Positions 32,333-41,155 of a DNA stretch of 64,000 nt are shown one piece after another. The DNA is from Mycolicibacterium bacteremicum (lineage in GTDB: Bacteria > Actinomycetota > Actinomycetes > Mycobacteriales > Mycobacteriaceae): the NCBI RefSeq assembly GCF_002086115.1, contig NZ_MVHJ01000022.1, positions 1 to 64,000 on the forward strand, given 5' to 3'. Numbering within the stretch: position 1 is the stretch's first letter; every line of letters starts with the position of its first letter. The position numbers and the translations under genes were made by a program. Below the pieces are notes generated by a model, which was not told the origin of the DNA, did no database searches, and saw only the letters and a program-made list of their open reading frames with translations.

Positions 32333-33457
32333 TCAGCATCGTGCCAGCCGCCACCGACCGTCGCGGCGTTCCACCCACCCCGCGATCTCCAACAGCGCCA
32401 GCGGCCCGAGTACCTGTTCGGCGGGTATCCCGGCATCGACGGCGATCTGCTCCACACTGCGCAGCCCCCGCGCCGGCAGCGCCTCGTAGACCACCAGTTC
32501 CTCGCGCGACAGGCCGTCCAACGGCATCTGCGGATGCTCCGGGTCCTCGGCGAATTCGCCCATTCTGCCGACGATCTCGATGATTTCCTCGGCACGGGTC
32601 ACCAAGGTTGCCTTCTTCTTGAGCAGCGCGTGGCAGCCCGCCGAGGCCGCGGAGGTGACCGGTCCGGGCACGGCGAGCACCACCCGGCCCATCGATTCCG
32701 CCCACGCTGCGGTGTTGGCGGCCCCGCTGCGCAACCCGGCCTCCACCACCACGGTCGCCCCGCCCAGCGCGGCGACCAGACGGTTGCGGGTCAGGAACCG
32801 GTACCGGGTCGGCCGCTCCCCCGGCGGATACTCGGTGAGCAGCAGACCACTACCGGACACCCGGTGCAGCAGGGACGAGTGTCCGGCCGGGTACGGGACG
32901 TCGATACCGCAGGCGAGAACGGCGGCGGTGACACCGTCGACACCCAGCACCGACCGATGCGCAGCGCCGTCGATGCCGTACGCACCGCCGGAGACCACCG
33001 CCACATCGCGCTCGGCCAGCCCGGCCGCAAGGTCGGCGGCCACGTGTTCGCCGTACGCGGTGCACGCCCGGGTCCCGACGATCGCCGCCGACCGTCGGGC
33101 CACCTCGTCGAGGCGGGCCGGACCGACGGCCCACAGCACCAGCGGCACGCGACCCGATGCCCGGCCGGCGACATCCGCCGAGTCGAACGCACTGAACGCC
33201 AGATGGGGCCACTCGGCATCCGCCGCGGTGATCAGTCGGCCGCCGCGTCGATCGAGGATCTCCAGATCCGCTGCGGCGCGGTCGATGTCACGGCGAGCCG
33301 ATACCGCATCGCGCAGATCGTCGGATTCCGCGCCGGCTTGGATCCGCTGCGCCGCCTCGACCGGGCCGTGTTCGGCGACCAGCGCCGCAAGGTCGGCATT
33401 GGGCGGTTCGGCCACCCGCGACAGATATGCCCACGCCCGACGCACCTCATCGGTCAT
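32333..33457 (-). CDS. dprA: DNA-processing protein DprA/Smf
   Basis: 374 residues. DprA loads RecA on single-stranded DNA in transforming bacteria; its role in mycobacteria is unclear. The Rossmann core is AIVGTRACTAYGEHVAADLAAGLAE, VVSGGAYGIDGAAHRSVLG and LTRNRLVAALGGATVVVEAG. A C-terminal winged helix (GLRSVEQIAVDAGIPAEQVLGPLALLEIAGWVERRDGRW) is present. ATG 33457 overlaps the comM stop (ATGA). It corresponds to Rv2896c. Confidence 0.95.
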   Translation of the reverse strand: MTDEVRRAWAYLSRVAEPPNADLAALVAEHGPVEAAQRIQAGAESDDLRDAVSARRDIDRAAADLEILDRRGGRLITAADAEWPHLAFSAFDSADVAGRASGRVPLVLWAVGPARLDEVARRSAAIVGTRACTAYGEHVAADLAAGLAERDVAVVSGGAYGIDGAAHRSVLGVDGVTAAVLACGIDVPYPAGHSSLLHRVSGSGLLLTEYPPGERPTRYRFLTRNRLVAALGGATVVVEAGLRSGAANTAAWAESMGRVVLAVPGPVTSAASAGCHALLKKKATLVTRAEEIIEIVGRMGEFAEDPEHPQMPLDGLSREELVVYEALPARGLRSVEQIAVDAGIPAEQVLGPLALLEIAGWVERRDGRWRLARC

Positions 33458-34965
33458 CGCGCACCGCCCTGGCGGAAGCTGAGCGCCGTGGCGACATGGT
33501 CGGCGGTCGGCGAGTCGGCCCCCGCCAGATCCGCGATCGACCACGCGATCCGCAGGGTGCGATCGGCGCCACGCAGGTTGATGCTGCCCCGGTCGATCGC
33601 CATCCGGAGCACCCGCATGGTCGCATCGCCGGGGCGGAAGGTGGTGCGCAGGGCGGGGCCGGGCACCTCGGCGTTGGTCCGTACCCCCAACCGTTGCCAC
33701 CTGGCCGCGGCCGCCTCGCGGGCGGCAGCGACCCTGGCGCGAACGACGTCGGTGGGTTCACCGGCCTCGTGCGTGAACGCGCCCGAGCGGATCGGGTGCA
33801 TCTCGACCTTGAGGTCGACCCGGTCCATCAGCGGACCCGACAACTTGCTCTGGTATCGCCGCTTGGCTCCGGCGTTGCACAGACAATCCGCGGGATTCAT
33901 GGGTGCGCACGGGCACGGATTCGCCGCCATCACCAGCTGGAAGCGAGCCGGGTAGCGCGCCACCCCGTCCCGGCGGGCCAACCGGATCTCGCCGTCCTCC
34001 AAGGGTGTTCGCAACGCCTCCAGCACGCTGGTACCGATCTCGGCGCATTCGTCGAGGAAGAGCACCCCCCGATGCGCCCGGCTGACCGCGCCCGGGCGCG
34101 CCATCCCCGAACCCCCGCCGACCATCGCGGCCACCGTGGACGAGTGATGCGGGGCGATGAAGGTCGGCCGGGTGATCAGTGGGGTATCGGCCAGCAGCGT
34201 GCCCGCGATCGAATGGATGGCGGTGACCTCGATGGCCTCTTCCTCGGTCAGAGCGGGCAGCAGCCCCGGCAGGCGTTGCGCGAGCATCGTTTTGCCGATC
34301 CCCGGCGGTCCGGTCAGCAGCAGGTGGTGCGCGCCTGCCGCGGCGATCTCGACCGCGACGCGCGCTTCGGTCTGCCCGATGACATCGACAAGGTCCAGGC
34401 ACGGCGGAATCGCGCCGGCTCCCGCGTCGGCGATCCGGGGAGTCAGCCGGCCGGTGCCCTTCAACCAGGCCTGTAGCTGTGTGAGCGTTTGTACGCCCCA
34501 CACCTCGATACCGTCGACCAGGCTGGCCTCGGCCAGGTTCGCCAACGGCACCACCACCGCGGGCCACCCGTCGCGTTTGGCGGTCAGCACCGCAGGCAGC
34601 ACCCCGTTGACGGGCCGCACCCGGCCGTCGAGCGCCAACTCCCCCAGCAACACCGAGTTCTCCAGCCGCGGCCACGGATCCTTCAACTGCGCCGCGAGCA
34701 CCGTCGAAGCCAACGCGAGGTCATACATCGACCCGCCCTTGGGCAGCGTCGCCGGTGACAGCGCCAGCGTCAGCCTGGTATCCGGCCAGCTGTTCCCGCA
34801 GTTGGTGATCGCCGCCCGCACCCGATCGCGGGACTCCTGCAGGGCGGTGTCGGGTAACCCAACCAGATGCACACCCGGTAGGCCGCCACTGATGTGCGCC
34901 TCGATCTCGACCGTGACCCCGTCCAGCCCGCGGATGGCCACCGCGAACGCCCGACCGAGCGCCAT
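33454..34965 (-). CDS. YifB/ComM-family AAA+ Mg-chelatase-like ATPase
   Basis: 503 residues. The N-terminal Lon-like ChlI domain (GVTVEIEAHISGGLPGVHLVGLPD) and a Walker A GPPGIGKT precede a Mg-chelatase AAA+ domain (HRGVLFLDECAEI Walker B, NPCPC). CAPMNPADCLCNAGAKRRYQ is the Cys-rich insert typical of ComM. Family members are branch-migration helicases in transformation. Both ends overlap neighbours by ATGA, forming the yraN-comM-dprA operon (Rv2898c-Rv2896c). Confidence 0.94.
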   Translation of the reverse strand: MALGRAFAVAIRGLDGVTVEIEAHISGGLPGVHLVGLPDTALQESRDRVRAAITNCGNSWPDTRLTLALSPATLPKGGSMYDLALASTVLAAQLKDPWPRLENSVLLGELALDGRVRPVNGVLPAVLTAKRDGWPAVVVPLANLAEASLVDGIEVWGVQTLTQLQAWLKGTGRLTPRIADAGAGAIPPCLDLVDVIGQTEARVAVEIAAAGAHHLLLTGPPGIGKTMLAQRLPGLLPALTEEEAIEVTAIHSIAGTLLADTPLITRPTFIAPHHSSTVAAMVGGGSGMARPGAVSRAHRGVLFLDECAEIGTSVLEALRTPLEDGEIRLARRDGVARYPARFQLVMAANPCPCAPMNPADCLCNAGAKRRYQSKLSGPLMDRVDLKVEMHPIRSGAFTHEAGEPTDVVRARVAAAREAAAARWQRLGVRTNAEVPGPALRTTFRPGDATMRVLRMAIDRGSINLRGADRTLRIAWSIADLAGADSPTADHVATALSFRQGGAR

Positions 34966-35333
34966 CAGCCGACCGCCTCGAGATGGCTGAGTTCGGGTTC
35001 CCGGGTGCGACCGAACCGGACCCCGATGACATCGAGACGCGTCCCCGCGTAGTGCCCTGGATGAGCCGCCAGCCACAACCCCACCAGCCGTCGGAGCCGA
35101 CGTAGCTTGTCCGGGGTGACGGCGTAGGCGACACCACCGAACCGGTCCGTCGTACGCGCCTTCACCTCGACGAACACCACGATCCGCCCGATCGGGTCGA
35201 AGGCGATCACATCCAGTTCACCGAACCGGCACCGCCAATTACGTTCCAGCACGGTCAAACCGCGCGAGGTCAGGTGATCGACCGCGAGCTGTTCACCCAA
35301 GGCACCGATCTCGGCGCGAGTCCAGATTTCCAT
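34965..35333 (-). CDS. YraN/UPF0102 family endonuclease-like protein
   Basis: About 122 residues. IGALGEQLAVDHLTSRGLTVLERNWRCRFGELDVIAFD and VFVEVKART form the restriction-endonuclease-like core (D...ExK) seen in UPF0102 proteins. Biochemical role unknown. ATG 35333 is used; a GTG at 35339 is an alternative. Its stop overlaps the comM start. It corresponds to Rv2898c. Past this gene the M. tuberculosis order is interrupted by about 14 kb of accessory genes. Confidence 0.9.
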   Translation of the reverse strand: MEIWTRAEIGALGEQLAVDHLTSRGLTVLERNWRCRFGELDVIAFDPIGRIVVFVEVKARTTDRFGGVAYAVTPDKLRRLRRLVGLWLAAHPGHYAGTRLDVIGVRFGRTREPELSHLEAVG

Positions 35334-35438
35334 GGACACACCGTCACCCCGGGCTCCGACAAACCCCCGGGCAGCGACGCCGAGGAACCCCGGTTATCCC
35401 CAGTCACCGGTTCATCCACACCGAGCGCGCGGACACCG

Positions 35439-35936
35439 TCAGCCCAGCGCGTCGCTGTCGGTGGCCACCACCTTCTCCACCTCGGCACGCACCCGCTCCA
35501 ACTCGACACGCTCGGCATCGGTGTACTCACGCGCGGTGTCGTCGAGCACGCAGACGGTGCCCACCACCCGACCGGCGCCGTCATGCACCGCCACCCCGAG
35601 GTAGTTGTGCAGACCGAACTCCGTCTCGTCCTCATTGCCGGCGAAGGTCTCGTCGACTCTCGAATCCTGAACGTAGAGAACCTCATCGGTGTCCACGACG
35701 CGCTCGCAGTACAGCGGAATCCGGCCGGTGTCCGCACCGGCCTTCTGGCCGGCGGCGCCCACGGTGTAGTGCTTGGTCGCCTCACCGGCGGTGGCGGCAA
35801 CCACCATGGAATCGGGATCCGACCGCATCACCAACACGGACTTGACACCGAGCCGGGCAGCAAGCTCCTCGAGCTGCGGGGCGATCCCCGACAGTGCCGG
35901 CGTGGAATCGGTCTGGAACGGATCAGCGGGGGTCAT
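35439..35936 (-). CDS. GAF-domain protein
   Basis: 165 residues making a single GAF domain: LEELAARLGVKSVLVMRSDPDSMVVAATAG, then IPLYCERVVDTDEVLYVQDSRVDETFAGNEDE, and FGLHNYLGVAVHDGAGRVVGTVCVLDDTAREYTDAE. GAF domains sense small ligands, haem, nucleotides or redox state. One Cys (YCERVV) and another (VCVLDD) are present, but ligand and partner are unknown. There is no output domain, so it must work through another protein. ATG 35936 is preferred over an in-frame ATG at 35981, where the sequence is not GAF-like. It ends 99 bp before yraN. Confidence 0.85.
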   Translation of the reverse strand: MTPADPFQTDSTPALSGIAPQLEELAARLGVKSVLVMRSDPDSMVVAATAGEATKHYTVGAAGQKAGADTGRIPLYCERVVDTDEVLYVQDSRVDETFAGNEDETEFGLHNYLGVAVHDGAGRVVGTVCVLDDTAREYTDAERVELERVRAEVEKVVATDSDALG

Positions 35937-35981
35937 AGCCGCGATTATGGTCACGCCACTCGGGCCGCACAACCGTTGCAC

Positions 35982-36911
35982 TCACATCCGCGAATATCTC
36001 GTCAGCGCAATGCTGTACAACCCGTACGCGGCAAAACCCACCGCCGCGGCCAGTAGGGTCGCCTGGCCGTATTGCGTCTGCCCGAGCGCCCGCACGGCGG
36101 CATCCAGACCTGTTGCCCGGGCCGGATCCTGCAGGAACGATGCCGCGATCACCGAGACCCCGGCTGCGAACAGCACGATGCCCTCCGCCACATGGCCGAC
36201 CAGTCCCAGCACGGTCATCACCTGCCCACCCGGCATCGTCAGGTCACCCAAGAACTTGCGCGAAGCACCCTTGTAGACGAAGTAGCCGCCGAACACCGCG
36301 ACCGCCACACCGATGGCAACGAGCACGGCTTTCCCGCTGCCGGTCTGCATCAGCCGGGCGCTCAGCCCCGCCGCCCGCTCACCGCCGTACCGGCCCACCC
36401 CGATCGCGAACTGCACCGCAGCACCGGCCAGGGCCAGATACGCGATGGCAAGTCCGAGTGCCTTGAGTCGATTGAGCAGCGGCGTATCCCGCATATGCGC
36501 ATGAGCACTTTCGCCCGGGTGCAGACCGAGCACCACCTCGGCCAGCCGCCACATCGCCAGCGCGAACAGACCGAATGCCACCACCCACAACGACACCGAA
36601 CCACCGCGCTGCCCGGCGAGTATCGCCAACGCTCCCGTCTGGTCGGCCTCGCCCCGGAAACCGAACGCGATACGCGCGATGATGTAGGCGATCAGGAGAT
36701 GCAGGATTCCACTCACGGGGTATCCGATACGTGCAATCGTCTCGGCAGTACGGCTTTCGGTGGCCCTGTTCACCACACCCTTGAATGTCCGCCACCCGCG
36801 GGCGGATCGAACAGCGAGCACGCCGACGCGCCTCCATGGTGTCGAAAGAACTTTAAGAGCAACGGCCCCGGGCCACCGTATCGTCAGACAAGCCGCGGCT
36901 CGATCCGACAT
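35982..36911 (-). CDS. DUF1206 membrane protein (first paralogue)
   Basis: 309 residues with three repeats of a two-helix unit, giving about six membrane segments. The repeats begin ARIGYPVSGILHLLIAYIIARIAFG, LKALGLAIAYLALAGAAVQFAIG and LVGHVAEGIVLFAAGVSVIAAS, which is the DUF1206 pattern; function unknown. The paralogue at 37554 starts at the position of residue 46-50 here, so the real start may be an internal GTG (for example near 36821) rather than ATG 36911. It ends at 35982, 45 bp from the GAF gene. Confidence 0.82.
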   Translation of the reverse strand: MSDRAAACLTIRWPGAVALKVLSTPWRRVGVLAVRSARGWRTFKGVVNRATESRTAETIARIGYPVSGILHLLIAYIIARIAFGFRGEADQTGALAILAGQRGGSVSLWVVAFGLFALAMWRLAEVVLGLHPGESAHAHMRDTPLLNRLKALGLAIAYLALAGAAVQFAIGVGRYGGERAAGLSARLMQTGSGKAVLVAIGVAVAVFGGYFVYKGASRKFLGDLTMPGGQVMTVLGLVGHVAEGIVLFAAGVSVIAASFLQDPARATGLDAAVRALGQTQYGQATLLAAAVGFAAYGLYSIALTRYSRM

Positions 36912-36923
36912 CCTGGCACCCAG

Positions 36924-37403
36924 CTAGACCGGGATCCGGCGCTCCCGATCCGAGGTCGGCCAGACATAGGGCAGGTCGTCGGGGACCCCGGGAAACAGCG
37001 GACCGTAATGCGGCGGATCCTTGCGCAGCAACGCCGATCGATGACTGCGGTGGAACAGTTCGTCACCCAGCCACGGCGGCAGCTCGCCGACGGCGCGCAA
37101 CTCCGCCTGCGTACGCGCCGCTCCGATACCCGTCGCCTGCGTCAGATCCGCCACCATCGTCGCCGCGCAGGTGTCCCCGTGCCCCCGTTCGGACCAGGCC
37201 GCGCAGATGTCGAGCCCGTAGCGCACCACCGCCTCCTCGTAGCCGGCCCACATCGCGGCGGCGGGATGGCGGCGCCAGCCGTAACCGGGCACCGTCAACG
37301 CCCGCAGCACCTGGATGGTCTCCACACGCTGCTTGCCGAGCCGCTTCGCGTCGAGCACCAGCGCGCTCTCGGCGAACGACTCGTACGGCAGGAACGTCTG
37401 CAT
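36924..37403 (-). CDS. MSMEG_6728-type protein, pyrimidine-dimer DNA glycosylase-like
   Basis: 159 residues. MQTFLPYESFAESALVLDAKRLGKQRVETIQVLRAL and GYGWRRHPAAAMWAGYEEAVVRYGLDIC fit the small family annotated as MSMEG_6728 or pyrimidine-dimer DNA glycosylase-like. LLRKDPPHYGPLFPGVPDDLPYVWP is its usual C-terminus. Glycosylase activity is a family label, not shown here. It sits between two DUF1206 paralogues facing opposite ways. The downstream DUF1206 ATG is 12 bp after its stop, so the two minus-strand genes are probably cotranscribed. Confidence 0.82.
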   Translation of the reverse strand: MQTFLPYESFAESALVLDAKRLGKQRVETIQVLRALTVPGYGWRRHPAAAMWAGYEEAVVRYGLDICAAWSERGHGDTCAATMVADLTQATGIGAARTQAELRAVGELPPWLGDELFHRSHRSALLRKDPPHYGPLFPGVPDDLPYVWPTSDRERRIPV

Positions 37404-37553
37404 CAGGGGCGACTACCCCGGACGGCTGGGCGTCACACGCCGATGCCGCCCGCCCACGACGGCCCAGGCCCGAAGTCAGTCGGATCGGTTTCGCTCGCGT
37501 CAAAAAGGGGGTACCCGGGCCCATCGAATGCCGGCGGCCACGGGGAGAATGAC

Positions 37554-38372
37554 ATGAGTACCAGCGCGAGCCAGGTCCACGGAGCGGTGGACCGGGCCAC
37601 CGACAGCGATGCCTTCCAGTACGGAGCACGCGCCGGCTTCGCGGCCAGCGGCGTACTGCATCTGCTGCTGGGCTACATCATCCTGCGGCTCGCGCTCGGC
37701 AGCGGCGGTAACGCCGATCAGTCGGGCGCGCTGGCGACCCTGGCCGCACAGACCGGCGGGCAGGTGATGTTGTGGGTTGCTGCGCTGGGTCTGTTCGCCC
37801 TGGGTTTGTGGCACCTGGCCGAAGCGGTGGTCGGCTCCAAACCCAGCGAACGCCGCGGTAACGACGACTCACCGGCCTGGAAACGCGCGAAGTCCGTCGG
37901 TCTCGCCGTGGCCAACATCGCGATCGCCCTCTCCGCGTTGCGGTTCGCGATGGGTGCCGGTCAATCCAGCGGCCAGCAGAATTCCGGGCTGTCGGCCCAG
38001 CTGATGCAGTCCGGGTGGGGCAAGGCGGTGCTGATCGTGGTCGGGCTCGGTGTGCTCGGTGTCGGCGGCTACCACGTCTACAAGGGCGTCTCCAAGAAAT
38101 TCTTCAAGGACCTGCGGGTCTCGGGCGGCACCGGTATCACCGCCGTCGGCGTCGCGGGATACACCGCGAAGGGCCTCGTGCTGGCCGGCGCCGGGATCCT
38201 CGTGGTCGTCGCCACCCTGCAGGCCGATCCGGCCAAGGCCTCCGGGCTGGACGCGGCGGTCAAGACTCTGGGCCAGGCGCCGTTCGGCAAGTTCCTGTTG
38301 ATCATCGCCGCGCTGGGCATCGCCGCATTCGGTGCGTACAGCTTCGTGCGCAGCCGCTACGGTCGCCTCTGA
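37554..38372 (+). CDS. DUF1206 membrane protein (second paralogue)
   Basis: 272 residues with the same three-repeat membrane pattern: ARAGFAASGVLHLLLGYIILRLALG, KSVGLAVANIAIALSALRFAMG and VGVAGYTAKGLVLAGAGILVVVA. GVGGYHVYKGVSKKFFKDL corresponds to FGGYFVYKGASRKFLGDL in the first paralogue. ATG 37554 has GGGGAGA five bases upstream. It is divergent from the glycosylase-like gene (150-bp gap). Function unknown. Confidence 0.88.
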   Translation: MSTSASQVHGAVDRATDSDAFQYGARAGFAASGVLHLLLGYIILRLALGSGGNADQSGALATLAAQTGGQVMLWVAALGLFALGLWHLAEAVVGSKPSERRGNDDSPAWKRAKSVGLAVANIAIALSALRFAMGAGQSSGQQNSGLSAQLMQSGWGKAVLIVVGLGVLGVGGYHVYKGVSKKFFKDLRVSGGTGITAVGVAGYTAKGLVLAGAGILVVVATLQADPAKASGLDAAVKTLGQAPFGKFLLIIAALGIAAFGAYSFVRSRYGRL

Positions 38373-38414
38373 TCGGCGCGCTACCGTGCTGGGACAGCCA
38401 CCAGAGGGAGTCCC

Positions 38415-38747
38415 ATGCCGGTCTACGCCCTCAACCTCTTCGACATCGCCGATGCCGACGAATATCTGCAGTACTCACGCCGCGCACCGGAGGCGATCGC
38501 CAAGCACGGCGGCACCGTCGTCGCGCTCGGCGGATTCCAGGAGTCCGTCGTCGGCGACATCGCCCCCCGGCAGGTCATGATCCTGGTGCTGTGGGAGTCG
38601 CGTGAAGGTTTCGACGCCTATAACGACGATCCCGATCTGGCCGACCTGCATCCGCACCGCGTCGACGGCACGACGAACTACGTGTGGCACCTGTTCGACC
38701 GTCTGGACGGTCTCGGGCCCCTGCTACGCGCGCACCGGAATGCCTAG
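38415..38747 (+). CDS. DUF1330 family protein
   Basis: 110 residues of the ferredoxin-like alpha/beta-barrel fold: MPVYALNLFDIADADEYLQYSRRAPEAIAKHGGTVVALGG, then QVMILVLWESREGFDAYNDDPDLADLHPHR. This is the DUF1330-like dimeric pattern; catalytic role unknown. It follows the DUF1206 gene by 42 bp in the same direction and may share its transcript. Its stop overlaps the convergent hemophore-like gene by 4 bp. Confidence 0.78.
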   Translation: MPVYALNLFDIADADEYLQYSRRAPEAIAKHGGTVVALGGFQESVVGDIAPRQVMILVLWESREGFDAYNDDPDLADLHPHRVDGTTNYVWHLFDRLDGLGPLLRAHRNA

Positions 38748-39109
38748 CTGAGCGCGTCGATCAGCGCCGCCAACTGGCCGGGCGACACCGCCACGCCGCA
38801 CGAGCGACGGAGGTCGATCAACGGCCGCGCGATGTTCTGCAAATCCAGGAACTCACCCGGGTGCGTCAGGAAGTAGCCCCGGATGGACTGCTCGGCCTCT
38901 GCGGTGGGCTGGTTGGCAGCCGCGGTCAACACATCATTGGCCGACGGGTGGGTGTCCAGATAGCCACCGGCCTGCGCCAGCACACCGCTGGCCACGGTGG
39001 CCAGGTTGCTCGCCGAGCAGGGCGGCGCGGCGGACGCTGCGGGCGCGGCCGAGACGGAGACGATGGACGCGGCGAGGCCGGCGAGCGCGAGCGTGGCAAT
39101 CGGTTTCAT
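38744..39109 (-). CDS. secreted hemophore-like haem-binding protein (MTB hemophore family)
   Basis: 121 residues. The signal peptide is MKPIATLALAGLAASIVSVS and more, ending near ASAAPP. The mature part, PPCSASNLATVASGVLAQAGGYLDTHPSANDVLT, then GYFLTHPGEFLDLQNIARPLIDLRRSC, matches the mycobacterial hemophore pattern (Rv0203-like), with two Cys probably in a disulfide. Such proteins carry haem outside the membrane. An in-frame ATG upstream would lengthen it to 188 residues but places the signal peptide internally, so 39109 is chosen. It is divergent from the gene at 39194. Confidence 0.82.
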   Translation of the reverse strand: MKPIATLALAGLAASIVSVSAAPAASAAPPCSASNLATVASGVLAQAGGYLDTHPSANDVLTAAANQPTAEAEQSIRGYFLTHPGEFLDLQNIARPLIDLRRSCGVAVSPGQLAALIDALS

Positions 39110-39181
39110 CCCTCGATCCTGCGTGATCACCGGTGCCACCGCACGGTCTTGTCGCGAAATGGACATGTCGTACCCCGGCGC

Positions 39182-39187
39182 TACTGT
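39182..39187 (+). promoter_or_regulatory. -10 element of a leaderless promoter
   Basis: TACTGT matches TANNNT exactly and ends six bases before the ATG at 39194, the classic geometry for a mycobacterial leaderless mRNA. No clear -35 is seen. Confidence 0.45.
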
Positions 39188-39193
39188 CACGCC

Positions 39194-40087
39194 ATGTCCA
39201 CTCCCACCCCTGTTCTCCGGCCCGAAAACCCGGCGCCCACCGGGGCGTTCGACGATGACACCGCCATCGCGCTGGTCGCGGATTTCTGCGCCGAGCACGA
39301 TGTGCACCACCGCACCGGCTACTCGGTGGTGCCGGATCTGGATCGCGCGCTGGCCATCGCATCGGTGATCGGCCCGGACCGTCGGTGGCCACGGATGGCG
39401 CGCTGGTCGGGTAACAGCGATATCGAGGGGGCGCCCGGCACGGTGCTACTGCGCGACGAACGCGATGTCCTCTACAACCAGTTCGTGGCCGGCATGCCCC
39501 ATGCCGACTGGCTGCCGCCCAACACGGTGGTCTCGGCGGTCCGGTGGGCGCGCTTCTCGGCCCCGATGCGCCGAGCGGTGCAGGTCGGGCTGGGTTGGAT
39601 CCTGCCGATCGCCGGTGAGGTACTCCTGGTCCCGATGCCGACCGTCCGGCGCGAACCGGGGCGCGCACAGCTGTTGCACTGCGCCACCGGTCGGCCTGCC
39701 ATCGAATGGTCCGACGGCACCGGGCCGTACTACCTGCACGGGGTCGGTTTCGAGGAGGCGCTGTACCGAGCGGTCCTGACCGGCGATCTCCCGGTGCGCG
39801 CCATCGCGCGGCTGCGCGACAGCGATCAGCGCCCGATCGCCCTGCGCTACTTGTCCTTTGATAATGCGGCGGACGCGGGCGCGGTCAAGATCGAAGGCGA
39901 TCTCTACCGGATGCCGCTCCCGCCACGGCTGGCACGCGATCGCCGCACCAGCCCGGGCCGGTGCCTGTACTTCCGGCGTCTCGGCGACAGCCGGTCCATC
40001 CAGTGGGTGGACCCCGGCACGGTCGACGAGGATCCGATCGCACTGACGCGGGCCGAATCGCAGGTGATGCCGCTGCGTTGCCTGTGA
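39194..40087 (+). CDS. hypothetical protein, DUF6745-like
   Basis: 297 residues, no membrane segment or signal. The block AQLLHCATGRPAIEWSDGTGPYYLHGVGFEEALY recalls the repeat seen in proteins annotated DUF6745 (LH...GPA..W.DG...Y..HGV); that is only a resemblance. Other distinctive parts are GWILPIAGEVLLVPMPTVRREPG and LYFRRLGDSRSIQWVDP. Function unknown. ATG 39194 is supported by the TACTGT -10. It ends 51 bp before the Fbp operon, so its transcript could reach it unless the promoter there dominates. Confidence 0.72.
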   Translation: MSTPTPVLRPENPAPTGAFDDDTAIALVADFCAEHDVHHRTGYSVVPDLDRALAIASVIGPDRRWPRMARWSGNSDIEGAPGTVLLRDERDVLYNQFVAGMPHADWLPPNTVVSAVRWARFSAPMRRAVQVGLGWILPIAGEVLLVPMPTVRREPGRAQLLHCATGRPAIEWSDGTGPYYLHGVGFEEALYRAVLTGDLPVRAIARLRDSDQRPIALRYLSFDNAADAGAVKIEGDLYRMPLPPRLARDRRTSPGRCLYFRRLGDSRSIQWVDPGTVDEDPIALTRAESQVMPLRCL

Positions 40088-40096
40088 AAATGCCAG

Positions 40097-40115
40097 GAAG
40101 GCAAACCTTACCTAG
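40097..40115 (+). promoter_or_regulatory. candidate IdeR (iron) box before the Fbp operon
   Basis: GAAGGCAAACCTTACCTAG matches the 19-bp mycobacterial IdeR consensus at about 12 of 19 positions; the right half (CCT-ACCTA) is strong and the left weak. The flanking AGG(A)AGG...CCTTACCT is an imperfect inverted repeat. Position before an iron transporter supports it. TAAGGAT (40126-40132), six bases before the ATG, is a candidate leaderless -10 with the box about 10 bp upstream. Confidence 0.45.
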
Positions 40116-40138
40116 GTCGGGGATGTAAGGATTGCCCG

Positions 40139-41155
40139 ATGGGAATCCGTATGCGCCGCATCGCCGCGGTGCTGTCCGTCCTGGCCGTCGTGTCGGCGGG
40201 GACAGCATGCTCGTCGAGTGACCAGAGCGATGAACTGCTGATCTACAACGCACAGCACGAATCGCTCACCAAGGAATGGATCGACGCCTTTACCAAGGAG
40301 ACCGGTATCAAGGTCACCTACCGGCAGGGCGGCGACACCGAACTGGGCAACCAGCTGATCGCCGAGGGCGACTCCTCCCCGGCCGATGTGTTCCTCACCG
40401 AGAACTCACCGGCCATGGCCGCCATCGAGGACGCCGGCCTGTTCGCCGACGTCGACGCCGCCACCGTCGAACAGGTGCCGACCCAGTACCGGCCGTCGAC
40501 GAACAAGTGGACCGGCGTCGCCGCGCGCACCACGGTGTTCGTCTACAACACCGATCGGCTGCAGCTGGGTCAGCTGCCGCGCTCGATCATGGATCTGCAG
40601 CAGCCGGAGTGGAAGGGACGCTGGGGCGCGCCCCCGGCCAAGGCCGATTTCCAGGCCATCATCTCGGCGATGCTGCAGCTGACCGGCGAGCAGGCCACCT
40701 CGGCGTGGCTGACCGCCATGAAATCGAACGCGACGCTGCTGCAGGACAACATCGCCACCCTGCGCGCGGTCAACGACGGTGAGATCGACGGCGGGATCAT
40801 CTACCACTACTACTGGTTCCGCGATCAGGCCAAGACCAAGGAGATCAGCGCCAACACCGCGTTGCACTACTTCCGCAACGAGGACCCGGGTGCCTTCATC
40901 AGCATCTCCGGCGGCGGCGTGCTGGAGTCCAGCAAGAAGAAGGACCAGGCCCAACAGTTCCTGAAGTTCATCACCTCCCGAGCCGGTCAGGAGGTGCTGG
41001 AGAAGGGCACCTCCTTCGAGTACCCGGTGGCCAGCGACGTCCCCGCCAACCCGGCGTTGCCGCCGCTGGACACCCTGCAGGCACCGGCGGTCGACCCGTC
41101 CACGCTCGACGCGGCCAAGGTCACCGACCTGATGACCAAGGCGGGCCTGCTCTAG
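40139..41155 (+). CDS. Fe(3+) ABC transporter substrate-binding lipoprotein (FbpA-like)
   Basis: 338 residues. A signal peptide ending in VVSAGTACSSS suggests a lipoprotein with Cys as the modified residue, although the lipobox is weak. The mature part starts DELLIYNAQHESLTKEWIDAFTKETGIKV, the ferric-binding-protein (transferrin-like) fold. DVFLTENSPAMAAIEDAGL and YHYYWFRDQAK carry likely iron-ligand Tyr residues (YHYYW). It starts the operon with the permease 1 bp behind its stop. It should bind Fe(3+) outside the membrane and deliver it to the permease at 41156. Confidence 0.92.
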   Translation: MGIRMRRIAAVLSVLAVVSAGTACSSSDQSDELLIYNAQHESLTKEWIDAFTKETGIKVTYRQGGDTELGNQLIAEGDSSPADVFLTENSPAMAAIEDAGLFADVDAATVEQVPTQYRPSTNKWTGVAARTTVFVYNTDRLQLGQLPRSIMDLQQPEWKGRWGAPPAKADFQAIISAMLQLTGEQATSAWLTAMKSNATLLQDNIATLRAVNDGEIDGGIIYHYYWFRDQAKTKEISANTALHYFRNEDPGAFISISGGGVLESSKKKDQAQQFLKFITSRAGQEVLEKGTSFEYPVASDVPANPALPPLDTLQAPAVDPSTLDAAKVTDLMTKAGLL

